DNA of 56,460 bases from an uncultured Muribaculaceae bacterium (GTDB lineage: Bacteria > Bacteroidota > Bacteroidia > Bacteroidales > Muribaculaceae). The DNA lies in assembly GCA_947179295.1 (NCBI GenBank), contig CAMXAZ010000009.1, positions 1-56,460 on the forward strand, given 5' to 3'. The notes under the pieces are model-generated. The model had not been told where the DNA came from and made no database searches. It was given only the letters and a program-made list of their open reading frames with translations. Shown here one piece after another: positions 1 through 8,586 of the stretch. Made by a program: the position numbers and the translations under genes. The first letter of the stretch is position 1. Every line of letters begins with the position of its first letter.

Positions 1-61
1 GTCATCACTGAGATCTTTCCTCGACTTGTCTTCTGTACCGTCTGATCTGTATATCAGACCC

Positions 62-97
62 CTCCCAACTCTCCCAGTCCTCCCAGTTCTCCCAGCC
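62..97. repeat. Four tandem 9-bp repeats upstream of rnfD
   Basis: Four head-to-tail units of the form CTCCCARYY lie at 62-70, 71-79, 80-88 and 89-97, giving a strongly strand-biased pyrimidine tract. It sits just before the rnfD promoter. The first 60 bases show no convincing end of an rnfC gene; one frame stops at 43-45 but its short tail is not RnfC-like. Function unknown. Confidence 0.7.
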
Positions 98-122
98 TTC
101 CCGCTGCTTAAAAAATTTTCAT

Positions 123-154
123 TTTGCTCATTAACTGAAAAATTATTAATTTTG
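123..154 (+). promoter_or_regulatory. Bacteroidota-type promoter for rnfDGEA
   Basis: TTTG at 123-126, exactly 20 bases, then TAATTTTG at 147-154. This is a perfect match to the Bacteroidota housekeeping pattern (-33 TTTG, -7 TAnnTTTG). It ends 27 bases before the rnfD ATG, so the transcript would have a very short leader. It implies that rnfDGEA can be transcribed independently of whatever lies upstream. Confidence 0.7.
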
Positions 155-181
155 CACCACTAATACCAATTACAAAACTTA

Positions 182-1138
182 ATGAGCCAACTAATCACCA
201 TTTCCCCGTCCCCTCACGCGCATACGCCGGTGACGGTGCGCAGGCTGATGCTTAACGTCATCGTAGCCCTGCTGCCGGCTGTAGCCCTCGCGCTCTATTG
301 TTTCGGCCTTGGAGCAGCAGTAGTGATAGCCACATCTATTGCAGGATGTGTTGTAGTCGAATATCTCATCTCGCGCTACATGCTTGGCGAGAAACCGTCA
401 ATCGGCAACCTCTCAGCCGTGCTCACAGGCCTCCTGCTCGCACTCAATCTCCCCTCCAACCTCCCGATCTGGACAGTGCTGATCGGCTGCGTCATTGCAA
501 TCGGCATCGGCAAGATGACCTTCGGCGGTCTCGGCTGCAACATCTTCAACCCCGCCCTCGTAGGCCGAGTATTCCTCCTGCTCTCATTCCCCGTGCAGAT
601 GACCACCTGGCCGCTGCCTATGGAAAACCGCATGGCATATCTCGACGCTACCACCGGCGCCACAACCCTCGGCCAGCTCAAAATGGCCCAGATCAGCGGC
701 GCTGACGTCGACATCCTCACCCACGCCCTCGGATTCACCGGCGGCTCGATGGGCGAAATGGGTGCCATCGCCCTGCTGATCGGATTCGTATATCTTCTGT
801 GCACACGCACCATCACCTGGCACATCCCCGTGTCGATCCTCGCCACCGTGGCCCTCTTTTCGCTCTGCATCGGAGTCAACCCCGGAGTACAGCTCGTCAC
901 CGGCGGTCTGATGCTCGGCGCAATCTTCATGGCCACCGACTATGTAACCTCGCCCATGAGCCACTCAGGCATGATACTCTACGGAGTCATGATCGGCATC
1001 ATCACCGTGGTCATCCGCCAGTGGGGCGCATATCCTGAAGGCGTATCATTCGCAATCCTTATCATGAACGGTCTCACACCGCTCATCAACCGTTATCTCA
1101 AACCCCGCAAGTTCGGAGAAGGGAGGGTAGCAGCATGA
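182..1138 (+). CDS. rnfD: Rnf electron transport complex subunit D
   Basis: A 318-residue inner-membrane subunit of the Rnf (ferredoxin:NAD+ oxidoreductase) complex, which couples electron transfer to Na+ or H+ export. The protein is almost entirely hydrophobic with about nine or ten membrane segments. The segment T-G-A-T-T-L (residues 158-163) matches the S/T-G-A-T motif whose last threonine (T161) carries covalent FMN in the RnfD/NqrB family. F-N-P-A at 122-125 is also typical. Length fits the family. The gene is followed by rnfG with a 4-base ATGA stop/start overlap, so the two are translationally coupled. A promoter lies directly upstream. Identity is clear from sequence and gene order. 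Confidence 0.96.
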   Translation: MSQLITISPSPHAHTPVTVRRLMLNVIVALLPAVALALYCFGLGAAVVIATSIAGCVVVEYLISRYMLGEKPSIGNLSAVLTGLLLALNLPSNLPIWTVLIGCVIAIGIGKMTFGGLGCNIFNPALVGRVFLLLSFPVQMTTWPLPMENRMAYLDATTGATTLGQLKMAQISGADVDILTHALGFTGGSMGEMGAIALLIGFVYLLCTRTITWHIPVSILATVALFSLCIGVNPGVQLVTGGLMLGAIFMATDYVTSPMSHSGMILYGVMIGIITVVIRQWGAYPEGVSFAILIMNGLTPLINRYLKPRKFGEGRVAA

Positions 1139-1713
1139 AATCAACGCTCGTAAACATGGTGCTCTCACTTGGCATCATCACGATAGTGGCCGCCGGCGCG
1201 CTTGCCGGAGTCTACACCGCCACCAAGCAGCCAATCGAAGAAGCAAAGGCCGCAAAGCAGAAAGCCGCTATAGGCCAGGTGCTTCCTGAGATCAGCTTCA
1301 ACAACAATCCCGCCGATGAAGCCGCCGAAGTGACGGTAGACGGCGAGACCGTCACAGTGTTCCCGGCCCGTCAGGACGGCGAGCTCGTGGGCCTCGCGGT
1401 TGAAAGCCACGACACCAACGGCTTCTCAGGCCTCATCACAGTGATGTATGGCTTCAACCCCTCAGGTGACATCACCGGCTATGCCGTGATGCAGCATGCC
1501 GAGACCCCCGGCCTCGGATCGAAGATGGGAGAGTGGTTCTGCAACCCCGCCCACAGCATCATCGGCCTCAATGCCGCCACTTCGAACCTCACAGTCAGCA
1601 AAGACGGTGGCGATGTCGATGCCATCACCGCAGCCACCATTTCGTCACGCGCATTCCTGCGCGCGCTCACCCTTGCCGACAAAGCCTCAAAACAATTCGC
1701 TGACCGCCAATAA
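1135..1713 (+). CDS. rnfG: Rnf electron transport complex subunit G
   Basis: A 192-residue FMN-binding subunit of the Rnf complex. One N-terminal membrane anchor (about residues 5-27) is followed by a periplasmic FMN-binding domain. The covalent-flavin motif reads D-A-I-T-A-A-T-I-S-S at 162-171, so the usual S-G-A-T is T-A-A-T here; T168 is the expected flavin-linked threonine. The H-A-E-T-P-G-L-G segment (121-128), characteristic of the family, is present. The start codon overlaps the rnfD stop by 4 bases, and rnfE begins 15 bases downstream. Confidence 0.95.
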   Translation: MKSTLVNMVLSLGIITIVAAGALAGVYTATKQPIEEAKAAKQKAAIGQVLPEISFNNNPADEAAEVTVDGETVTVFPARQDGELVGLAVESHDTNGFSGLITVMYGFNPSGDITGYAVMQHAETPGLGSKMGEWFCNPAHSIIGLNAATSNLTVSKDGGDVDAITAATISSRAFLRALTLADKASKQFADRQ

Positions 1714-1728
1714 AACCGACTCCAAGCC

Positions 1729-2322
1729 ATGAACGATAAACTTAAAATACTTTTCAACGGTATCATCGCCGAAAACCCCACCTTCGTGCTGATGCTTGGC
1801 ATGTGTCCCACGCTTGGCACCACCGGCAGCGCCATCAACGGCATGAGCATGGGGCTCGCCACAATGGCAGTGCTCATCTGCTCCAACGTGGTAATCTCTC
1901 TGATCAAGAACTTCGTGCCCTCTAAGGTGCGAATCCCTGCCTACATAGTCGTGATCGCCGCCTTCGTGTCGGTGCTCCAGCTCGTGATGGAGGCCTACGT
2001 GCCCTCGCTCTACGCCACTCTCGGCATCTTCATCCCTCTGATCGTGGTCAACTGTATAGTGCTCGGCCGCGCCGAAGCCTTCGCCTCGCGCCACGGGGTG
2101 CTTGACAGCTGCCTCGACGGCATCGGCATCGGTCTCGGATTCACTGTGGCTCTCACCATCCTCGGCGCCGTCCGCGAACTCCTCGGCACCGGCAAAGTGT
2201 TTGATCTCACCGTCTATCCCGAACAGTTCGGCTCGCTTGTCTTCGTGCTCGCCCCCGGCGCGTTCATCGCCCTCGGCCTGCTCATAGCCCTCTTCACCAA
2301 GTTCAGATCAGCCAAGTGTTAA
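1729..2322 (+). CDS. rnfE: Rnf electron transport complex subunit E
   Basis: A 197-residue polytopic subunit (about six membrane helices) of the Rnf complex, homologous to RnfA. The two half-membrane cysteine motifs of this family are visible: L-G-M-C-P-T-L-G near residue 25 and V-N-C-I-V-L-G near residue 108. In RnfA/RnfE (and NqrD/NqrE) these cysteines share an intramembrane iron-sulphur centre. It lies third in the rnfDGEA run, 15 bases after rnfG and 56 bases before rnfA. The NPTFVLMLGMCP start is diagnostic for RnfE. Confidence 0.95.
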   Translation: MNDKLKILFNGIIAENPTFVLMLGMCPTLGTTGSAINGMSMGLATMAVLICSNVVISLIKNFVPSKVRIPAYIVVIAAFVSVLQLVMEAYVPSLYATLGIFIPLIVVNCIVLGRAEAFASRHGVLDSCLDGIGIGLGFTVALTILGAVRELLGTGKVFDLTVYPEQFGSLVFVLAPGAFIALGLLIALFTKFRSAKC

Positions 2323-2378
2323 TCCACCACCACACACTATCTCTACTCTCATCCACCTTATTTTAACAGAATAAAGAA

Positions 2379-2960
2379 ATGCTCGAATATATTTCCATCA
2401 TAATAACGGCAATCTTTGTCAACAACATTGTCTTTGCCCAGTTCCTCGGCATCTGTCCGTTTATCGGAGTTTCGCGCAAACTGTCGAGCGCGGTAGGCAT
2501 GGGTGCGGCGGTGACATTCGTGATGCTTCTCGCCACAGCCATCACCTGGGCGCTTCAGGACCTCGTCCTCAACCCCTTCGGACTTGGCTTCATGCAGACC
2601 ATCGTCTTCATCCTCGTGATCGCAGCCCTCGTGCAGATGCTTGAAATCATCCTCAAGAAGATCGCTCCGGTGCTCTACAGCGCCCTCGGTGTCTTCCTGC
2701 CGCTTATCACCACCAACTGCGCCGTGCTCGGCGTGGCCATCACAGTGGTGCAGAAAGGCATGAATCTCGGCGAAAGCATCGTCTATGCCCTCGCAACCGC
2801 AGTCGGCTTCACAATGGCTATCGCCATCTTCGCCGGCATCCGCGAGCAGCTTGCCTGGACCTCCGTTCCCAAGGCAATGCGCGGAGTGCCCATCGCCATG
2901 ATCTGCGCAGGCCTCCTGGCTATGGCTTTCATGGGCTTCTCAGGCATCAAGATCGGCTGA
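2379..2960 (+). CDS. rnfA: Rnf electron transport complex subunit A
   Basis: A 193-residue polytopic membrane protein (about six helices), the RnfA partner of RnfE in the ion-translocating core. Motifs N-N-I-V-F-A-Q-F-L-G-I-C-P-F near residues 14-27 and T-N-C-A-V-L-G near 112 supply the two cysteines expected to bind the shared iron-sulphur centre. It is the last gene of the run and is followed at once by a cluster of hairpins. RnfB and RnfC, the soluble electron-input subunits, are not in the window. Confidence 0.95.
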   Translation: MLEYISIIITAIFVNNIVFAQFLGICPFIGVSRKLSSAVGMGAAVTFVMLLATAITWALQDLVLNPFGLGFMQTIVFILVIAALVQMLEIILKKIAPVLYSALGVFLPLITTNCAVLGVAITVVQKGMNLGESIVYALATAVGFTMAIAIFAGIREQLAWTSVPKAMRGVPIAMICAGLLAMAFMGFSGIKIG

Positions 2961-3065
2961 TATCCCTCCTTGGGATAGTCCCTGCACCTTTTGCAGGACT
3001 GCATAAAAACAGACATCCACCCCTGAAAACCGCTTTGCGCGGCAACAAGGGTGGATGTCTGTTTT
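2961..3065. terminator. Hairpin cluster and bidirectional terminator after rnfA
   Basis: Three stem-loops follow the rnfA stop: TATCCC/GGGATA at 2961-2977, CCTGCA/TGCAGG at about 2982-2998, and a perfect 17-bp inverted repeat with arms 3006-3022 and 3049-3065. The last stem starts with AAAA and ends with TTTT, so it can terminate both rnfA (plus) and the convergent MFS gene (minus). Its 26-base loop holds a further CCGC/GCGG mini-hairpin. Confidence 0.8.
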
Positions 3066-3114
3066 GTATTGTCTCCGGCGCGGGGTATCTGATACCCTCC
3101 GGCAGCCTATGCGG

Positions 3115-4401
3115 CTATTTCTTCACTCCGAATGAGGGATCGATCCTGATAAGATATGTGACGCCGATAGTGGCCAGACAGCAGATCATGGTCCAGATGA
3201 AGAAGTTTTGGTAGCCAACGGCCTCCTGAATCCAACCGGCGGCCATGCCGGGCAGCATCATGCCGAGAGCCATGAAGCCGGTGCAGATGCTGTAGTGGGC
3301 CGTGCGGTGACGTCCTTCAGAGAAATAGATCAGATAGAGCATATAGGCCGTGAACCCGAAGCCGTAGCCGAACTGCTCGATGAAGACGCAGATGTTGACA
3401 ATCGCCAGCGGAGCGTCTGTGGCGAAACTGAGATACACGAATGTCAGGCAGGTGAGCGACATGCTCCATGCCATAGGGCGCAGCCAGAAGCTGAGACCGC
3501 GGCGCGCGGCCATGATGCCGCCCACTATGCCGCCGAGCGTGAGCCCGATGATTCCCACAGTGCCGTAGACCACCCCGACCTGCGCGGTGCTCAGACCGAG
3601 CCCTCCGGCCTCCGCAGGGTCGAGGAGGAAGGGGTTGATGAGCTTGACCAGCTGAGCCTCAGGCAGGCGGTAGAGGAGCATGAAGATGATTGCCACCCCG
3701 ACCTGCTTCTTTCTGAAGAATTCGGCGAAGACATCGACAAATTCACGCCACACATCAGAAGCCGAGCGCAGTTTCCCGGCCTTGCTTTCAACCTTTGGCA
3801 TGGCCCATGAATGGTAGAGGGCGAAGCCGAGGAAGAGCAGCGACAATATGGCGAAGACTATCGCCCAAGAGAGCGGAATGTCGCCGGTGGCGGTTTCAAG
3901 CGCTCCAGCTATGATGACGAGCAGCCCCTGGCCCACCACGGTGGCCACACGGTAGAATGTGGATCGTATGCCCACGTAGAGCGACTGCTGGTGTTCGCTC
4001 AGGGCAAGCATGTAGTAGCCGTCAGCGGCTATGTCGTGGGTGGCGGAGGTGAATCCTACCATCCAGAACACGGCCAGTGTCAGAGAGAACCACAGCGGAG
4101 TTGGAAGCGCGAAGGCTATGCCGGCAAAAGCCGCCGCTATGAGCCACTGCATGGTGAGAGTCCAGCGCCGTTTGGTGCTGATGATGTCAACAAAGGGGCT
4201 CCAGAAGGGCTTGATGACCCACGGCAGGTAGAGCCAGCCGGTGTAGAGGGCTATGTCAGTGTTGGAAATACCCAGACGCTTGTACATGATCACCGAAATG
4301 GTCATCACGGCCACGTAAGGCAGCCCTTGAGCAAAATAGAGAGTCGGAATCCACGTCCAGGGATTCCGACTCACGTTCTGTTGTTTCAGTTTGCTTTTCA
4401 A
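3115..4401 (-). CDS. MFS transporter, AmpG-like, in the pectin cluster
   Basis: A 428-residue major-facilitator protein with about 12 membrane helices and no signal peptide. The N-terminal segment W-I-P-T-L-Y-F-A-Q-G-L-P-Y and the following helix pattern resemble the AmpG / SLC33-like MFS branch that is common in Bacteroidota. It starts only 19 bases after the polygalacturonase stop, so the two are almost certainly co-transcribed. This makes import of oligogalacturonides or their monomers the most likely job, although AmpG itself carries muropeptides. Substrate is inference from context; the fold assignment is firm. Confidence 0.85.
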   Translation of the reverse strand: MKSKLKQQNVSRNPWTWIPTLYFAQGLPYVAVMTISVIMYKRLGISNTDIALYTGWLYLPWVIKPFWSPFVDIISTKRRWTLTMQWLIAAAFAGIAFALPTPLWFSLTLAVFWMVGFTSATHDIAADGYYMLALSEHQQSLYVGIRSTFYRVATVVGQGLLVIIAGALETATGDIPLSWAIVFAILSLLFLGFALYHSWAMPKVESKAGKLRSASDVWREFVDVFAEFFRKKQVGVAIIFMLLYRLPEAQLVKLINPFLLDPAEAGGLGLSTAQVGVVYGTVGIIGLTLGGIVGGIMAARRGLSFWLRPMAWSMSLTCLTFVYLSFATDAPLAIVNICVFIEQFGYGFGFTAYMLYLIYFSEGRHRTAHYSICTGFMALGMMLPGMAAGWIQEAVGYQNFFIWTMICCLATIGVTYLIRIDPSFGVKK

Positions 4402-4420
4402 AGTGCGGGAATGCTTGTGG

Positions 4421-5923
4421 TCACTTTTTGATCTTTACATTCTTGACGCCCTCGCCTTCGGTGATCTTGTCGCCGGTCACATCTACTGTGACATTGTCGA
4501 GAGTCAGGCCGTCAACGTGGTTGAGCAGGAAGCCTGCATCGGCACGGAAACGGGAGTCGGTGATGACCACGTTTTTCATCGGCATCTCAGGCAGACCGTT
4601 GAAGAGCGCCGCGCGTTTGGCCGAGCGGCAGGTCACGTCCTTGATGTAGATGTTGCGGAACGAGGGGGTCTCTTCTGTCACCGGAGGAACCGGAGCGCCC
4701 GGCTTGATGCCGTAGTACATGTCGAAGATCAGAGCCTCGCCGGCAATGTCGGTCATCTTGATATTGTCCACGTAGATGTTTTCGACTACGCCGCCGCGAC
4801 CGCGGGTAGATTTGAAACGCAGGCCCACGTCGGTGCCGATGAACACGCTGTTGCGGATCACAATGTCCTTGCAGCCGCCTGACATTTCAGAGCCGATCAC
4901 GAAGCCGCCGTGGCCGTGATAGACGGTGCAGCCTTCTATCACTACGTCGCGGCAGGGAATGCCACGTTCGCGGCCGTCCTTGTCCTTGCCTGATTTGATG
5001 CAGATGGCGTCGTCGCCCACATCGAAGCGGCTGTTGATGACGAGCACCTTGTTGCACGACTCGATGTCGATGCCGTCACCGTTCTGCGCATACCAGGGGT
5101 TGCGGACGTTGATGTTGTCAACAATCAGATTCTCGCACAGGAGCGGGTGAAGGTTCCAGGCGGGAGAGTTTTCAAATGTGGCATCTTTGAGCAGCACATT
5201 CTTGCAGTCGATGAACGAGAGCAGCACCGGGCGGAGGAAGTCATGGGCATAGTCAACGGTTTCTTTGTCGCCGTGATGCACCTTGGCCTGGAGTTCCTTG
5301 TTTTCATAAACCTCGCGGATGCGTTCGTTGGGGAACCACACATCGCCCTTTGCGTTGACGCAGCCGCTCTTCAGAAGCGCTTTCCACTGGTTGTCGGTCA
5401 TCTTGCCTCTCTTGACAGGACGCCATTTCTGGCCGTTGCCGTTGAAAGTGCCGTCGCCGGTGATTGCGATGTCATGCTTGCCGCGGGCCGAGAGGGGTGA
5501 GGTGGCGCGGTGGGTGGAGAGACCTTCCCAGTCAGAGGCTACTGCGGGATAGTCGGCGAGATTTTCGCTGAAAAGCACCAGCGCGCCGCGTTCGAGATGA
5601 AGCTCGACGTTGTTTTCAAATGCAATCGGGCCGGTGTACCAGATTCCTTCCGGAACCACGAGGCGGCCGCCGCCCTTGGAGGCGAGGTGGGCCATTGCCT
5701 TGGCGAAGGCTTCGGTGTTGAGAGTGACACCATCGTTGACACCGCCGAAGTCAGTGATCTTGATCTCATAGGCCGGAATCACCGGGGCCGAGACCTGAGG
5801 CTGGTTGATGGGGAGATTCTTGTAGTAGGAACTGTAGTCAGTGGTCTGGGCGGTGGCGCTTGTCATCTGGGCGAGACCCACAAACAGGCCTACCGCGTAG
5901 GCTGAAAGACTTTTAAGTTTCAT
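4421..5923 (-). CDS. Polygalacturonase, glycoside hydrolase family 28
   Basis: A 500-residue secreted enzyme predicted to hydrolyse alpha-1,4 links in pectic galacturonan. A signal peptide is evident (about residues 1-26, ending T-A-Q). The body is a right-handed beta-helix with the GH28 active-site motifs in order: N-G-D-G (281-284), D-D (304-305), G-H-G-G (337-340) and R-F-K (369-371), supplying the catalytic aspartates, the histidine and the substrate-binding Arg/Lys. An MFS transporter follows within 19 bases, and a pectinesterase-like gene lies two genes upstream. It is likely periplasmic or surface-attached after export. Confidence 0.93.
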   Translation of the reverse strand: MKLKSLSAYAVGLFVGLAQMTSATAQTTDYSSYYKNLPINQPQVSAPVIPAYEIKITDFGGVNDGVTLNTEAFAKAMAHLASKGGGRLVVPEGIWYTGPIAFENNVELHLERGALVLFSENLADYPAVASDWEGLSTHRATSPLSARGKHDIAITGDGTFNGNGQKWRPVKRGKMTDNQWKALLKSGCVNAKGDVWFPNERIREVYENKELQAKVHHGDKETVDYAHDFLRPVLLSFIDCKNVLLKDATFENSPAWNLHPLLCENLIVDNINVRNPWYAQNGDGIDIESCNKVLVINSRFDVGDDAICIKSGKDKDGRERGIPCRDVVIEGCTVYHGHGGFVIGSEMSGGCKDIVIRNSVFIGTDVGLRFKSTRGRGGVVENIYVDNIKMTDIAGEALIFDMYYGIKPGAPVPPVTEETPSFRNIYIKDVTCRSAKRAALFNGLPEMPMKNVVITDSRFRADAGFLLNHVDGLTLDNVTVDVTGDKITEGEGVKNVKIKK

Positions 5924-5980
5924 GATTTAGATGTGAAAAAATATGATTTGAATTAATTGAGATATTACAAAAATCGTTTC

Positions 5981-6811
5981 TTAATAGATTGAAATGTATA
6001 AGTTGTTGTAAAGATAAACAATGTTATCGTTGTCAAGCGGTTTGGCCTGGTTTATGATGAAATCGAGCATCCGGTCTGACAGTTTTGAAAGGTCCATGAA
6101 ATAAGACAATCCATACTCGGTCATGACAGCAGATGCACACTGTCTTGTCAGATGTAACTTATAGCTGGCATCGGAATTGTTGTCCTTACTGATGGTTGTT
6201 GCTTCATTATTGTCAGAATAGCTGTCGTCGTAGTAATCGCATGTGAATGCGAATGGGCAGACCAGTTTGCCATCGGCAATGCGGCCGATATAAAATGTGG
6301 CTATGCCATTCATTTCATCGCCGGTGAAATACATGCCGTATTCCCCCTCAATGCTGTTGCCGGTATTGAGAATCATGAAATCGGACCGGAGCGGTTTTGC
6401 GGTGGCGCTGATAGGAGTAATTTCCGATACTTTGCAATATTTAGTGCTTACCCAACCGTTTGAAGGTCCGTTTGAACCTACGGGGCCTATATTCAGCAGT
6501 TCGACCCATCCGGGCTGTTCGGTTACCACCGGAGCAAAGTCATTGAAAAGCACCGGCATTATGCTGCCGCCGGTTTTATTGCCCCAATAGGCCAGACAAG
6601 TAAGCGGAGTTTCATAGTCCTCGATTTTAGCTTCATTGTACACCATTCGCGGAGCGGTTGCCGAGGGGGCTTTGCGGATATTGATGCCATCCTTGGCGGT
6701 ACATACGGCAATCTTGTTCCAGGCCGGAGCCTTGACATTGAAAGGGAAAGTAACAGCCGAGCTGCCAAGAGCGGTTAAGACTATAGCTACAGTGAATAAA
6801 ACATTTCTCAT
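5981..6811 (-). CDS. Secreted protein with SH3-like domain, function unknown
   Basis: A 276-residue protein with a short signal peptide (about residues 1-19). Near residues 36-110 a D-G-I-N-I-R-K-A-P-S stretch followed by P-G-W-V and N-G-W-V-S looks like a bacterial SH3 (SH3b) domain of the N-I/V-R-x-x-P-S type. The C-terminal half, with D-Y-Y-D-D-S-Y and a beta-rich pattern, is not recognised. It lies between the GH28 and pectinesterase-like genes on the same strand and has its own promoter-like sequence. A role in the pectin cluster is possible but unproven. Base composition is more AT-rich than its neighbours. Confidence 0.65.
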   Translation of the reverse strand: MRNVLFTVAIVLTALGSSAVTFPFNVKAPAWNKIAVCTAKDGINIRKAPSATAPRMVYNEAKIEDYETPLTCLAYWGNKTGGSIMPVLFNDFAPVVTEQPGWVELLNIGPVGSNGPSNGWVSTKYCKVSEITPISATAKPLRSDFMILNTGNSIEGEYGMYFTGDEMNGIATFYIGRIADGKLVCPFAFTCDYYDDSYSDNNEATTISKDNNSDASYKLHLTRQCASAVMTEYGLSYFMDLSKLSDRMLDFIINQAKPLDNDNIVYLYNNLYISIY

Positions 6812-6866
6812 GACATTAGTTGTATGGTTGTTATGTAAATCTAACTGATTGGTCTATTTCAAACTA

Positions 6867-6898
6867 CAAATATAGCCTTTTCGCCTGTAAGATCGAAA
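6867..6898 (-). promoter_or_regulatory. Promoter for the SH3-domain gene
   Basis: On the minus strand TTTC (6895-6898), 20 bases, then TATATTTG (6867-6874). This fits the Bacteroidota -33/-7 pattern with one mismatch in the -33 box and lies 56 bases before the start codon of the gene ending at 5981. Confidence 0.5.
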
Positions 6899-6997
6899 TA
6901 TTCAGAGTGATAAAATCTTAAAATCCATCGGGAATCTTCATTTGGAATCTTCAGGGAACATTCATCGGATGCCTGATTGAAGGCGTGAAGCCGGCCC

Positions 6998-8497
6998 TTA
7001 CTTTTTCTGTGGGTCCCATCCTCCGAGCACCCATGCGGGGTTGCGGTAGAGGTCTATGAGAGCCTTGTCTTTCACGGGGTCGAGCACACGCGAGCCGGGG
7101 GCGCGGCGTGAGGTGTCGGCGGGTTTGCCGTCTGAGAGGTTGACCGATCCGGCCTCCCAATAGCGCACGTAGGTGTTGCCCTCTTTCTCAAGGCCGCTCC
7201 ATCCCTCAGGCCTGATGCCGTCGATACGGCAGTCTATGAGCACAAACTCGGCGTTGGGATATGTGCCGTTGGTACGGGCAAAGACTGCTCTGTCGCCCTT
7301 GCCTATCATCGTGCAGTCCACAAAAACGTCGCCGTGGCAGGAAGAACCGTTGCGTATGTAGGCAAACGGGCCGTAGGTGACTATGGTGCAGTCTTTGAAG
7401 TATGCCGGGCCACGGCCGAGCACTGTGTCGCCATGACCTTCGAGCCGGCAGTTTCTGAAGTATGCCGGGCCGTTGGACTGCAGCGCGTCGCCGGAACCGC
7501 TGATGGTCATATCTTCGAGATATATGCGGTTGCCGTTTAGCAGAAGGCCCTCGGCCTGACCTGTGACAGTGGTGGCCACGGTGAAATTCCTGAGTGTGAG
7601 GTCTGTGCAGTGGTCTGCGGCAAATGCGGCGCGGCGTGAGGGGAAGGTGCCGAGCCACTCGTTGGTGCTGACATCGGCAGGGTGGGGATTGAACACCTCA
7701 TTGTTGGGATAGTGGACATAGACTCCTTCGCGGCTCTCCCCTTCGATGGTGAGGTTGGTCTTGTTGCGGAAGTAGACCAGCTCCTCATAGTCTCCGTTCT
7801 TAATGAATATCTTCCACGGTTCGGTGCTGAAGTCCGGCACATGGTCGAGGGCGCCCTGGAGGGTGAGGAAGTCGCCCGAACCGTCGCGGGCCACGGTCAG
7901 CTGCCGCCGCTCCTTGGCGGGTGCTTCGGGCCGTGTTCTGAATCTCCATCCGTCTTTCTTGCTTATGCCTTTGAACTTTCCTTTGGCGAGGGTGAAGGCC
8001 GAGGAGGGGACGGTGACATAGTACTCGCGTCCGTATTCGAGCAGGTTGTGGTGAGGATATATCTCGGCGGTGTTGCCGGATAGCATCACGGGGTAGAAGT
8101 GGAATCCGTCAGTGAATCCGCCTATTATTGTCAGCTGATAGCGCGAAGTGTCACGTGCGGCAGTGCCTGACGGCGTGCCAGGCTCACAGGTGGCGTTGGT
8201 CAGGCGCGGGGTGTGATAATTGTAAGGCTCAAGTGTGTATGGTGCCTTAGGGAGTTTGGTCTTCTCCGTCGGGCCGGCAGGTATCGAGAGGTCAAGCGAG
8301 TCAACCTGAACATCTGTCGCGGCATCGAAGATGCGTATCACCCCGGAGGTGCCGAGGGTCGGCGTAGAGGGGAAACAGATGGTGAGACGAGTGTCAGGCG
8401 AGACCTCCGCTCCGGCGGCGGGCCATATTTCGGGCAAGGCAGCCGCTGCGACAGCGGCCGCAGCAACGGCAAAAAAGCAAGTGACGATTCTTTTCAT
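6998..8497 (-). CDS. Pectinesterase-like protein (CE8 fold), divergent active site
   Basis: A 499-residue secreted protein. Signal peptide about residues 1-20; residues 28-190 form an N-terminal Ig-like/unknown domain; residues 200-450 are a pectin methylesterase-type beta-helix that opens with T-V-A-R-D-G-S-G-D-F (201-210), the hallmark of the family. G-D-A-L-Q (336-340) and G-H-G-D-T-V (354-359) correspond to the oxyanion and first catalytic-Asp regions. The place of the second catalytic Asp (V-D-F-I-F-G in classical enzymes) reads Y-G-P-F-A-Y (375-380), and no L-G-R-P-W motif is seen. It may therefore have altered chemistry. It sits in the pectin cluster. Confidence 0.8.
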   Translation of the reverse strand: MKRIVTCFFAVAAAAVAAAALPEIWPAAGAEVSPDTRLTICFPSTPTLGTSGVIRIFDAATDVQVDSLDLSIPAGPTEKTKLPKAPYTLEPYNYHTPRLTNATCEPGTPSGTAARDTSRYQLTIIGGFTDGFHFYPVMLSGNTAEIYPHHNLLEYGREYYVTVPSSAFTLAKGKFKGISKKDGWRFRTRPEAPAKERRQLTVARDGSGDFLTLQGALDHVPDFSTEPWKIFIKNGDYEELVYFRNKTNLTIEGESREGVYVHYPNNEVFNPHPADVSTNEWLGTFPSRRAAFAADHCTDLTLRNFTVATTVTGQAEGLLLNGNRIYLEDMTISGSGDALQSNGPAYFRNCRLEGHGDTVLGRGPAYFKDCTIVTYGPFAYIRNGSSCHGDVFVDCTMIGKGDRAVFARTNGTYPNAEFVLIDCRIDGIRPEGWSGLEKEGNTYVRYWEAGSVNLSDGKPADTSRRAPGSRVLDPVKDKALIDLYRNPAWVLGGWDPQKK

Positions 8498-8586
8498 GGT
8501 TTGGTTGGTTAAAAGGTAAAATTAACGTGGCATATGCAGAAGAGCAAATATTAGATCTTATAAGCAAAGTGTTGCTAAACACTGCT

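Noticed and set aside
3811-4431. 206-codon open frame on the plus strand
   Set aside because: Antisense to the MFS transporter gene of the pectin cluster; shadow of GC-rich codon use.
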